A stretch of DNA of 56,947 nt from Clostridia bacterium (GTDB taxonomy: Bacteria > Bacillota > Clostridia > Oscillospirales > CAG-272): the NCBI GenBank assembly GCA_017403155.1, contig JAFQOP010000006.1, positions 1 to 56,947 of the forward strand. Reading direction: 5' to 3'. Positions 35,851 through 43,113 of the stretch are shown in pieces (position 1 is the first letter of the stretch; each line of letters begins with the position of its first letter). The notes beneath the pieces were generated by a model. It worked only from the letters and a program-made list of their open reading frames with translations. It had not been told where the DNA came from and did no database searches. The translations under genes and the position numbers were made by a program.

Positions 35851-37065
35851 ATGGAAATAATTACCGGCGGCGTCTGTGCCGCGAAGGGCTTTACCGCGAG
35901 CGGAATTCACTGCGGCATCAGAAAGAACAAGACCAAGCGCGACCTCGCTCTGATTTACTCGGAGGTGCGTGCCTCGGCGGCAGCGGTTTACACCACAAAC
36001 AAGGTGAAGGGCGCGCCCCTCACCGTAACGAAGAACAATATTGCAGACGGCTATGCAAGAGCCGTGATATGCAACAGCGGCAACGCCAACACCTGCAACG
36101 CAAACGGAATTGAGATTGCAACCGAGACCTGCAGACACCTCGGCGAGGCTCTCGGCATCGAGGGGAGCGACGTTGTTGTGGCTTCTACGGGTGTAATCGG
36201 TCAGCCCCTCGATATCACCCCCATCAAAAACGGCATTCCGGAGCTTGTCGGCGCGCTCTCGACAGATGGCAGCGACAACGCGGCGGAGGGTATTATGACC
36301 ACCGACACAAGGAAAAAGGAGATTGCCGTCAGCTTTACCGTAGGCGGCAAGGAATGCAGGATAGGCGGCATTGCAAAGGGCTCGGGTATGATACACCCGA
36401 ATATGGCGACGATGCTCGTTTTCATCACCACAGACTGTGCAATTTCTCCCGCTATGCTCTCGCGTGCCCTCTCTTCCGACATACAGACCACCTTCAATAT
36501 GGTGAGCGTGGACGGAGATACCTCGACTAACGATATGGTTACAGTGCTGGCAAACGGTATGGCAGCAAACGAGGAAATAACCGACACGGGTGCCGACTTT
36601 GACGAGTTTATGAAGGCACTCAACACAGTTACCGTATATCTGTGCCGCAGGATTGCGGCAGACGGAGAGGGAGCGACAAAGCTGCTCGAGTGTACCGTCT
36701 CGGGTGCCAAGGACGACTTATGTGCGAGGGCTATCGCCAAGAGCGTCATCTGTTCATCTCTTGTAAAGGCAGCAATGTTTGGCTCCGATGCCAACTGGGG
36801 CAGAGTGCTCTGCGCTATCGGATACAGCGGTGTCGAGGTCGACGTCGAAAGGGTTGGCGTCAGCTTCACATCCGCCGCAGGAACGATAAAGGTCTGCGAA
36901 AACGGAGCAGGCATAGACTTCTCCGAGGAGGTTGCGAAGAAGATACTCCTCGAGGACGAGATAACGATAGAGGTAACCCTCGGCGACGGTGACGCGGCAA
37001 GCGTTGCCTGGGGCTGCGACCTCACCTACGACTACGTAAAGATTAACGGAGATTATAGAACGTAA
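35851..37065 (+). CDS. argJ: Bifunctional ornithine acetyltransferase / N-acetylglutamate synthase
   Basis: 404-aa Ntn-type enzyme that transfers the acetyl group from N-acetylornithine to glutamate and may also make N-acetylglutamate. The autocleavage motif GSGMIHPNMATML is present; cleavage is expected before T187 to give alpha and beta chains. Its presence explains why no argA or argE is needed. One-base overlap with argB (TAATG). Confidence 0.97.
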   Translation: MEIITGGVCAAKGFTASGIHCGIRKNKTKRDLALIYSEVRASAAAVYTTNKVKGAPLTVTKNNIADGYARAVICNSGNANTCNANGIEIATETCRHLGEALGIEGSDVVVASTGVIGQPLDITPIKNGIPELVGALSTDGSDNAAEGIMTTDTRKKEIAVSFTVGGKECRIGGIAKGSGMIHPNMATMLVFITTDCAISPAMLSRALSSDIQTTFNMVSVDGDTSTNDMVTVLANGMAANEEITDTGADFDEFMKALNTVTVYLCRRIAADGEGATKLLECTVSGAKDDLCARAIAKSVICSSLVKAAMFGSDANWGRVLCAIGYSGVEVDVERVGVSFTSAAGTIKVCENGAGIDFSEEVAKKILLEDEITIEVTLGDGDAASVAWGCDLTYDYVKINGDYRT

Positions 37066-37946
37066 TGGCACTTGAACTTTCTAACGCACAGCGCGCCGAG
37101 GTGCTCATCCAGGCGCTCCCCCTTATTCAGAAGTATTACGGCAAGGTCGTCGTTGTGAAATACGGCGGAAACGCCATGATAAACGACCAGCTCAAGGAGC
37201 AGGTTATGGAGGACATCGTGCTCCTCCATCTCATAGGAGTTAAAATCGTGCTCGTCCACGGAGGCGGTCCCGAGATAACCGACACGCTCAAAAGGTTCGG
37301 CAAGGAGAGCAAATTCCACAACGGGCTTCGCGTCACCGACAAGGAGACCGCAGACGTCGTGCAGATGGTGCTCGCGGGCAAGATAAACAAGAGCCTTGTC
37401 AACCTGCTCGAGACGAAGGGAGCCGATGCAATTGGTCTGTCGGGTCTTGACGGTCATATGATCAGAGCGGAAATGAAGGACGAGGCACTCGGCTACGTCG
37501 GCAAGATTACAAAGGTCGACGTAAAGCCAATTAACGATATCCTCGAGAAGGGCTACATCCCCGTCGTCTCCACCATTGGCTGCGACAAGGAGGGCAACGT
37601 GTATAACATCAATGCCGACACCGCTGCCGCGTACATCGCAGGCGCCATGGGCGCGTGGCGCCTTTACACCATGACAGACATCGAGGGAATCCTGCGCGAC
37701 AAGGACGACCACACCTCCATCATTTCCTGCATCGACCTCAAGGAGGCAGAGGAGCTGTTCAGGACGGGAGTCATCTCGGGCGGCATGATACCCAAGGTTG
37801 AGTGCTGCATCGATGCTATCAACCTCGGCGTTAAGAAGGTTACAATAATAGACGGCAGAGTGCCCCACGCGCTCCTCATCGAGACTCTTACTAATGAGGG
37901 TGCAGGCACTATGGTTATAAGAGATAAGAAAAATGATAAGCACTAA
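37065..37946 (+). CDS. argB: Acetylglutamate kinase
   Basis: 293-aa amino-acid kinase, second step. VVVKYGGNAM and LVHGGGPEI are the ATP and substrate loops. In organisms with argJ this kinase is typically feedback-inhibited by arginine. The start overlaps the argJ stop by one base, and the end overlaps argD by 14 nt. Confidence 0.97.
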   Translation: MALELSNAQRAEVLIQALPLIQKYYGKVVVVKYGGNAMINDQLKEQVMEDIVLLHLIGVKIVLVHGGGPEITDTLKRFGKESKFHNGLRVTDKETADVVQMVLAGKINKSLVNLLETKGADAIGLSGLDGHMIRAEMKDEALGYVGKITKVDVKPINDILEKGYIPVVSTIGCDKEGNVYNINADTAAAYIAGAMGAWRLYTMTDIEGILRDKDDHTSIISCIDLKEAEELFRTGVISGGMIPKVECCIDAINLGVKKVTIIDGRVPHALLIETLTNEGAGTMVIRDKKNDKH

Positions 37947-39099
37947 ACAAAATGATAAAAATTACGTCGCCTCAACCTACGCAAGATTCGATTTAGAAAT
38001 CACACGGGGTAAGGGGTCGCTCGTTTACGACAGCGAGGGACGGGAGTATATCGACCTCTCGAGCGGAATTGCGACAAACACCTTCGGAATGTGCGACAGT
38101 GAGTGGACCGAGGCTGTTACAAGACAGCTCTCCCTCTTCCAGCATACCTCAAATCTGTATTACAGCGAGCCCTGCGCGACTCTGGCAAGAATGCTGTCCG
38201 AGAGAACGGGAGCGAAGAAGGTATTCTTCTCCAACTCCGGCGCTGAGGCAAACGAATGCGCCATCAAGGTGGCGAGAAAATGGGCGAGGGAAAACAAGCC
38301 CGAGGGACACAACACCATAATTACCCTCAAAAACAGCTTCCACGGCAGGACGGTGACTACCCTCTCCGCAACAGGACAGGACACCTTCCACACCGACTTT
38401 CACCCCTTTACCGAGGGCTTCGTATACGCGGAGGCAAACAACTCTCAAGCTCTCGTCGAACTGGTGAAGAGCACCCCCTGCTGTGCCATTATGGTCGAGC
38501 TCGTTCAGGGAGAAGGCGGCGTTATGGCTCTTGACGGTGAGTTTGTCGATACCGTCAAGGCTCTTGCAAGGGAGCACGAGCTGCTTATTATTGTCGACGA
38601 GGTCCAGACGGGCAACGGCAGATGCGGCAGCCTCTACGCATATATGCAGTACGGTCTGACACCCGACGTAGTCACAACAGCCAAGGGACTTGGCGGCGGT
38701 CTTCCCATCGGTGCAACGATGATGTTCGATAGGGTTGAGGGCACGCTTACCCCGGGCTCACACGGCTCCACCTTCGGTGGCAATCCCGTCAGCTGCGCGG
38801 CTGCAATCTCGGTGCTGAAGCGGATTGACGACACTCTTCTTGCCGACGTCAGAAGGAAGAGCGAGTATATAAAAAAGGCGCTCACGGGCGCAAAGGGTAT
38901 CAAGAGCGTATCGGGTCTTGGACTTATGCTAGGTATTGAAACCGAGCGTGATGCAGGCGAGATAATCCGCGAGTGCATGGAGCTCGGCGTCCTTCCCATC
39001 AAGGCTAAGCACAAGGTAAGACTGCTCCCCGCGCTTAACATCCCCGACGAGCTTCTTCAGCGCGCGATTGACGTAATTAAGACCGTTGCGGCAAGATAA
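37933..39099 (+). CDS. argD: Acetylornithine aminotransferase
   Basis: 388-aa class III PLP enzyme, fourth step. The PLP lysine is K251 in VTTAKGLGGGLPIG, and VDEVQTGNGRCG precedes it. The start overlaps argB by 14 nt in another frame, consistent with coupled translation. argF follows after 12 bp. Confidence 0.96.
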   Translation: MISTKQNDKNYVASTYARFDLEITRGKGSLVYDSEGREYIDLSSGIATNTFGMCDSEWTEAVTRQLSLFQHTSNLYYSEPCATLARMLSERTGAKKVFFSNSGAEANECAIKVARKWARENKPEGHNTIITLKNSFHGRTVTTLSATGQDTFHTDFHPFTEGFVYAEANNSQALVELVKSTPCCAIMVELVQGEGGVMALDGEFVDTVKALAREHELLIIVDEVQTGNGRCGSLYAYMQYGLTPDVVTTAKGLGGGLPIGATMMFDRVEGTLTPGSHGSTFGGNPVSCAAAISVLKRIDDTLLADVRRKSEYIKKALTGAKGIKSVSGLGLMLGIETERDAGEIIRECMELGVLPIKAKHKVRLLPALNIPDELLQRAIDVIKTVAAR

Positions 39100-39111
39100 A
39101 GGAGAACCAAG

Positions 39112-40122
39112 ATGTATAAGTTTAACGAAGATAATATGAATTTTCTCAAGGGTCGCGACTTTTTAAAGCTGCTTGACCTCACCCCGTGTGAAATTTCCGA
39201 TCTTATCACACTCGCCGAGGAGCTCAAGGACAGAAAGAAAAAGGGCATTCCCCACGAATTCTATAAGGGAAGGAACATCGCCCTGATTTTTGAAAAAACG
39301 AGCACCAGAACGCGCTGCAGCTTTGAGGTGGCGGCGCACGACCTCGGTATGCAAGTTACCTACCTCGATCCGACTGGCTCACAGATAGGAAAGAAGGAGA
39401 GCATCGCCGACACAGCTCGCGTGCTTGCCTCAATCTATGACGGCATCGAATACCGCGGCTACGGTCAGGCTATCGTAGAGGAGCTTGCAAGGTATTCCAA
39501 GGTTCCCGTTTGGAACGGACTTACCAACGAGTTCCACCCCACGCAGATACTTGCCGACTTTCTCACAATCAAGGAGCATTTCGGAACACTCAAGGGTGTG
39601 AAGCTCGTATATATGGGTGACGCGCGCTACAACATGGGCAACTCGCTTATGGTGGGTGCGGCAAAGATGGGGCTTGACTTCGTCGCCTGCGCCCCCTCCA
39701 AGTACTTCCCCGACCCTATGCTTGTCGTTGAATGCCGCAAAATAGCAAAGCAAACGGGTGCTACCATAACCCTTGAAACCGACCCGAAAAAGGCTGTCAA
39801 GGACGCAAAAGTCATCTACACAGACGTGTGGGTATCCATGGGCGAGCCCTTCGACGTCTGGGAGGAGAGAATCAACGATCTCGCTCCCTACCAGGTTAAC
39901 ACCGCGCTTATGAACGCAGCGGCTCCCGATGCAGTATTTATGCACTGCCTGCCCGCCTTCCACGACCTCAACACGGGCGTAGGCAGAGAGATGGGTGAGA
40001 GATTCGACCGCGACTCTATGGAGGTCACCAACGAGGTATTTGAGTCCGAGCGGTCCATCGTATTTGAGGAAGCGGAAAACAGAATGCACACGATTAAGGC
40101 GGTTATGGCTGCTACGCTGTGA
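39112..40122 (+). CDS. argF: Ornithine carbamoyltransferase
   Basis: 336-aa enzyme making citrulline from ornithine and carbamoyl phosphate. The carbamoyl phosphate site [12 protein letters not shown] (S64-R68) and the ornithine loop MHCLPAF are present. The length suits either the anabolic (argF) or catabolic (arcB) form; the biosynthetic operon argues for argF. Last gene, with a terminator after it. Confidence 0.95.
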   Translation: MYKFNEDNMNFLKGRDFLKLLDLTPCEISDLITLAEELKDRKKKGIPHEFYKGRNIALIFEKTSTRTRCSFEVAAHDLGMQVTYLDPTGSQIGKKESIADTARVLASIYDGIEYRGYGQAIVEELARYSKVPVWNGLTNEFHPTQILADFLTIKEHFGTLKGVKLVYMGDARYNMGNSLMVGAAKMGLDFVACAPSKYFPDPMLVVECRKIAKQTGATITLETDPKKAVKDAKVIYTDVWVSMGEPFDVWEERINDLAPYQVNTALMNAAAPDAVFMHCLPAFHDLNTGVGREMGERFDRDSMEVTNEVFESERSIVFEEAENRMHTIKAVMAATL

Positions 40123-40147
40123 TTCCTTATTATAAAATTTTCAAAAA

Positions 40148-40185
40148 AAGGAAGACAGGCGATTTCGCTTGCCTTCCTTTTTTTA
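40148..40185 (+). terminator. Terminator of the arg operon
   Basis: A 14-bp stem with two wobble or mismatched positions (AAGGAAGACAGGCG with CGCTTGCCTTCCTT), followed by a seven-base T run, 25 bp after the argF stop. Confidence 0.85.
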
Positions 40186-40277
40186 TTATGCCCTGTTCAT
40201 TTCCCTATTTTTTCTACACATAGTTTATCCCTCGCAGCAGAAAATAATTTCAGTAAACGAGATGGGATGATATAGGT

Positions 40278-41417
40278 ATGAAACGAATAGCTTTAAAGGC
40301 AGTTAAGTGCCTTTTGATTTTTATATACACACTTGCCTCACTTGTCAGCCTCCCGAAGGCAGAGAGTTGCACAGAGCCTTACGTAAAATGCGACACGGGT
40401 TCGGATGCCAGCACCTTCATTGCTGGAGAGGCGCGTACTGCGGCGCGCGATGTAAATGTCTCCTCGCGCTTTTATGAGCTCTTCTTCGGCAGCGATGAGG
40501 AGAAAAATAATCCCCTTATGCTCTACCCGGGCGGAGGCGTATTCGGACTTCTTATAAACGAGGAGGGAGTCACCGTCACAGCTACCTCACAGTCTCGGGT
40601 GCTCCGCGCAGGCGATAGGATAGTTGCAGTGAACGGAGCACCGATATCCTCAGCAAAGGAGGTTGAGGAGGCTGTAAGCTCCTCGGGCGGCAAGAAACTC
40701 TCGCTTGATATTATAAGAGGAGGAGAGAGGATATGCGTGACCGTCACGCCAAGGATGGAATACGGTGCATATCGCCTCGGAGTGAAGCTCCGCTCCCAAA
40801 CGGCAGGCATAGGCACGGTTACCTTCGTCGACCCAGATACCCTATCATTTGGCGGACTCGGTCACGGAGTTACCGACGGGGGTAGCGGAGAATTCGTTAC
40901 CATAAAGCACGCCGACGCGCTTACGGTTGCGCTGGGCGGCTGCAAGCGAGGAGAGTGCGGCAGCGCGGGTGAGCTTACGGGTGTTCTGAAGCAGGACGAC
41001 GTCGGTGACATAGTCAAAAACTGTGAATCCGGCGTATTCGGTGTGCTCACCTCCCTGCCCGATTACTGCACCAAGCCCATGCCCGTCGGCACGCGCGAGG
41101 AGCTCATAGAGGGAGAGGCGGAGATAATCTCCACAGTAAAAAACGGCTACCGCGAGCACTACAAGATAGAAATCTACGACGTTGATCAGAGCTCCGTCGG
41201 CTCCAAGTCCTTCAAAATCCGAGTCACCGACCCAACCCTCATCGCCCTCACGGGCGGCATAGTACGCGGCATGAGCGGCTCACCCATCATCCAAAACGGC
41301 AAGCTCGTCGGCGCAGTAACACATGTAATGGTGGCAAATCCAACCGAAGGCTACGGGATATTTATAGAAAATATGCTGAATGCGGCAGAAAATCAAGTAC
41401 AGCCGAAGGCGGCATAA
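40278..41417 (+). CDS. spoIVB: SpoIVB serine peptidase (family S55)
   Basis: 379-aa forespore protease that, in Bacillus subtilis, starts SpoIVFA cleavage and SigK activation. An N-terminal signal anchor (about 8-26) is followed by a PDZ domain (about 85-158, RVLRAGDRIVAVNGAPI) and the S55 domain. The triad is visible as H196 (GLGHGVTD), D318 (RVTDPT) and S333 (GMSGSPI); the D-S spacing of 15 equals that of B. subtilis. The last 141 bp, from the codon after S333, recur twice downstream. A terminator shared with the convergent Fic gene follows. Confidence 0.94.
   Translation: MKRIALKAVKCLLIFIYTLASLVSLPKAESCTEPYVKCDTGSDASTFIAGEARTAARDVNVSSRFYELFFGSDEEKNNPLMLYPGGGVFGLLINEEGVTVTATSQSRVLRAGDRIVAVNGAPISSAKEVEEAVSSSGGKKLSLDIIRGGERICVTVTPRMEYGAYRLGVKLRSQTAGIGTVTFVDPDTLSFGGLGHGVTDGGSGEFVTIKHADALTVALGGCKRGECGSAGELTGVLKQDDVGDIVKNCESGVFGVLTSLPDYCTKPMPVGTREELIEGEAEIISTVKNGYREHYKIEIYDVDQSSVGSKSFKIRVTDPTLIALTGGIVRGMSGSPIIQNGKLVGAVTHVMVANPTEGYGIFIENMLNAAENQVQPKAA
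41277..41417 (+). repeat. spoIVB 3'-end repeat, copy A (in the intact gene)
   Basis: Codons 334 to stop of spoIVB. Same length as copies B (42458-42700, without its insertion) and C (46287-46427), with 36 and 32 mismatches respectively by hand count over 141 positions and no other indel. All three begin at the codon after the catalytic serine. Confidence 0.9.
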
Positions 41418-41423
41418 AGAAAA

Positions 41424-41445
41424 AAGAGGGCATTGCCCTCTTTTT
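41424..41445. terminator. Bidirectional terminator (spoIVB / Fic)
   Basis: Stem AAGAGGGC / GCCCTCTT (41424-41431, 41435-41442) with a 3-nt loop and T runs on both strands, between the convergent spoIVB and Fic genes. It overlaps the Fic stop region. Confidence 0.85.
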
Positions 41446-42331
41446 ATATTTTGATATTAAATTTTTGTAAGATATTCTTAAATTTATCCTGAGCCGAAAG
41501 GCAGGTGTCGGTAAGGAATCCTCGCTCGGAATCCCATTCCTTAAGCCCTCGGTAATAAAAGAGCTTATGCTCCTCGTCTATGATAAACGGAACTATATTA
41601 TGCTTTAAGCATTCACCGAACATAATAAGTCTGCCTACTCTGCCGTTTCCGTCTTGAAAGGGGTGTATGCGCTCAAAAGCTACGTGAAATGCCACAATGT
41701 CCTCAAAGTTTTTTTCGCTTTTTCCGTTGTATGCGCTTATAAGAGCCGCCATTTCCGAAGCTACATTTTGCGGCTCTGCGGTATCGATTCCGCCAACCTC
41801 GTTGGGTAGCTTCTTGTATTCACCCACTTTGAACCAATCAAGGCGGCTGTCGCTCGTTCCGCTTTTCAAGAGGAAATGCAGTTCCTTGATGTATCGCTCC
41901 GAAAGCGTAAGATGAGCATTATCTATCATACAGTCAATACATCTGAAATGATTTGACGTTTCAATAATATCATCAACGTTGAATACCTTTTCGGAAAGTC
42001 CTATCGTGTTGGTTTCAAAGATATATCGCGTTTCGTCGTGAGTCAGGCGAGACCCCTCAATATGATTTGAATTATAAGTCAGATCTATCTGCACTCTGTG
42101 ATAAATACCGCCCGAAAGACGCGTCGTCTTTTCCTCACGCAAAATATCAAGCAGCGTGCGTTTTTTGTCCGAGCGCACAGCTCTTTTAGGCTTCTCTGCA
42201 AGCTCGGGAATTTCCCAAATCTTACCCACAAGGCGCGCCCCGGCAACTCGCCCCTCTCTGCAATAATTCCTAACACTTCGCTCGGAAATCTCCCATTTTA
42301 GAGCCGCCTCGGCTACCGAAATATATTTCAT
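41444..42331 (-). CDS. Fic-domain protein with N-terminal HTH domain
   Basis: 295-aa protein. N-terminal winged HTH of the excisionase/MerR-like type (about 1-45, VAEAALKWEISERSVRNYC), then a Fic domain with the complete active site HPFQDGNGRVGR (H223-R234), which transfers AMP or another nucleotide group to proteins. An inhibitory motif S88-x3-E92-G93 (SNHIEG) precedes it, as in class II self-inhibited Fic proteins. ATG 42331 follows GAGGAG. The gene is A+T-rich compared with its neighbours and lies between two spoIVB 3'-end copies. Repeats at its promoter suggest autoregulation. No adjacent antitoxin gene was seen. Confidence 0.9.
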   Translation of the reverse strand: MKYISVAEAALKWEISERSVRNYCREGRVAGARLVGKIWEIPELAEKPKRAVRSDKKRTLLDILREEKTTRLSGGIYHRVQIDLTYNSNHIEGSRLTHDETRYIFETNTIGLSEKVFNVDDIIETSNHFRCIDCMIDNAHLTLSERYIKELHFLLKSGTSDSRLDWFKVGEYKKLPNEVGGIDTAEPQNVASEMAALISAYNGKSEKNFEDIVAFHVAFERIHPFQDGNGRVGRLIMFGECLKHNIVPFIIDEEHKLFYYRGLKEWDSERGFLTDTCLSAQDKFKNILQKFNIKI

Positions 42332-42351
42332 AATAATCTCCTCAAAAACCG

Positions 42352-42361
42352 TTATCGGCAA
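42352..42361 (-). repeat. Fic operator-like repeat 1
   Basis: Minus strand TTGCCGATAA, just downstream of the predicted Fic transcription start. One of three copies of the same 9- to 10-bp word around this promoter. Confidence 0.6.
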
Positions 42362-42372
42362 TTTGTACTGTT

Positions 42373-42401
42373 ATTATACCACATTATCGGCAAAATATCA
42401 A
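42373..42401 (-). promoter_or_regulatory. Sigma-A promoter of the Fic gene
   Basis: Minus strand: -35 TTGATA (42396-42401), 17-bp spacer, -10 TATAAT (42373-42378). The spacer contains a copy of the TTGCCGATAA word, so a protein bound there would compete with polymerase. Confidence 0.8.
42384..42393 (-). repeat. Fic operator-like repeat 2
   Basis: Minus strand TTGCCGATAA inside the -35/-10 spacer of the Fic promoter; 32 bp (three helical turns) from repeat 1 in the same orientation. Confidence 0.65.
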
Positions 42402-42431
42402 GTATTTTCACAAAGCTTTTTAAGAGTTATT

Positions 42432-42440
42432 TTGCCGATA
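42432..42440 (+). repeat. Fic operator-like repeat 3 (inverted)
   Basis: TTGCCGATA in the opposite orientation, about 30 bp upstream of the -35 hexamer of the Fic gene and 18 bp before spoIVB copy B. Confidence 0.5.
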
Positions 42441-42457
42441 GGCGCAAAAATTGAGAG

Positions 42458-42700
42458 GGCTGCCCCATCATCCAAGACGGAAAGCTTATAGGCGCGGTAA
42501 CGCACGTAATACTCCTTGCGAGCTTCGCCGCTCAAGCGGCGGCACTCCGTGCTTGGCTCCGTTTGCGGAGCGCTCGCGGAGCAAGCTCGTCGACTCGTTT
42601 CGCTTGATTATGTGTAGCAGACCCCACCGAGGGGTATGGGATTTTTATTGAGAATATGCTATCGGCGGCTGAGAGTCAGGCTATGCCGAAGGCAGCCTGA
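42458..42700 (+). pseudogene. spoIVB 3'-end remnant, copy B, interrupted by a 102-bp insertion
   Basis: Matches the last 46 codons plus stop of spoIVB. The first part translates GCPIIQDGKLIGAVTHVI and the second [19 protein letters not shown], ending in TGA. Removing 42512-42613 restores a 141-bp copy in one frame, 36 mismatches from copy A. There is no upstream part of the gene, so no functional peptidase is made. It separates the Fic module from the GH31/AraC module. Confidence 0.85.
42512..42613. mobile_element. 102-bp palindrome-rich insertion inside spoIVB copy B
   Basis: GC-rich block with nested inverted repeats (GCCGCT / AGCGGC; GGCTCCG / CGGAGC; CGAGCTT near the left end with AAGCTCG near the right). 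Its limits follow exactly from comparison with copies A and C. No coding capacity; small non-autonomous elements of MITE or REP type look like this. A target-site duplication could not be defined. Confidence 0.55.
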
Positions 42701-42709
42701 CGCCGTCCA

Positions 42710-42895
42710 ACTAAGTTCGCCTATCGGCGAGTGAAGTTCACATTGTGAGTGAAGTTTCCTCAAGGAAGTGAAGTTCGCGCCAACGCGCGAGTGGAATATT
42801 AGATAGGCGAGCTTAACTTCACTTTGCGACATAGGAGTAAAACTTCACTACGAGCTAAGCGAATAACTTCACTTTTGCGCTAACAAAAACTTCAC
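42710..42895. repeat. Array of GTGAAGTT hairpin units facing AACTTCAC units
   Basis: Left half: GTGAAGTT at 42731, 42749 and 42768, plus degenerate starts near 42710 and 42791. Each is followed by a small hairpin whose stem differs but still pairs (CGCC/GGCG, TCAC/GTGA, TTCC/GGAA, CGCG/CGCG). Right half: AACTTCAC at 42815, 42841, 42865 and 42888. The halves form a large imperfect inverted repeat. No open frame. Confidence 0.75.
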
Positions 42896-42926
42896 CGAAT
42901 GACACGAAGAGTCAAATTTCAATAAA

Positions 42927-42981
42927 AAAGTTGTCCCTAGCATAACACACGAAACGAGTGAGTTACAATAGGGACAACTTT
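42927..42981 (-). terminator. Long hairpin, probable terminator of the GH31 gene
   Basis: A perfect 13-bp stem AAAGTTGTCCCTA / TAGGGACAACTTT (42927-42939, 42969-42981) encloses a second 8-bp stem with one mismatch. On the minus strand a run of six T follows. It lies 130 bp past the GH31 stop; the sequence between (42982-43113) holds nothing recognisable. Confidence 0.65.
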
Positions 42982-43113
42982 GTTTTGTCCGAACCTGTTC
43001 ATTTTTTAGAGAAAGCATGTTTCCTTTTTATAACATACTACTCTTCCTTTGATGATATCACTTTATTTATTAATGCTATTTTCGTTGGATCTTGTTCTCA
43101 TAAATTTAATACG

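Noticed and set aside
37053-37943. 296-aa open frame on the minus strand opposite argB
   Set aside because: Antisense to argB with no domain; the arg operon overlaps leave no room for a real gene.
41444-42331. Fic gene as half of a two-gene toxin-antitoxin pair
   Set aside because: No partner gene lies on either side, and the inhibitory SxxxEG motif is in the same protein, so self-inhibition is simpler.
42451-42651. 66-aa frame over spoIVB copy B as a gene
   Set aside because: It runs through the spoIVB remnant and the palindromic insertion, without a ribosome-binding site or promoter.
42710-42895. CRISPR array
   Set aside because: The repeat word is only 8 bp, units vary in length, the intervening bases are hairpins rather than unique spacers, and no cas genes are near.
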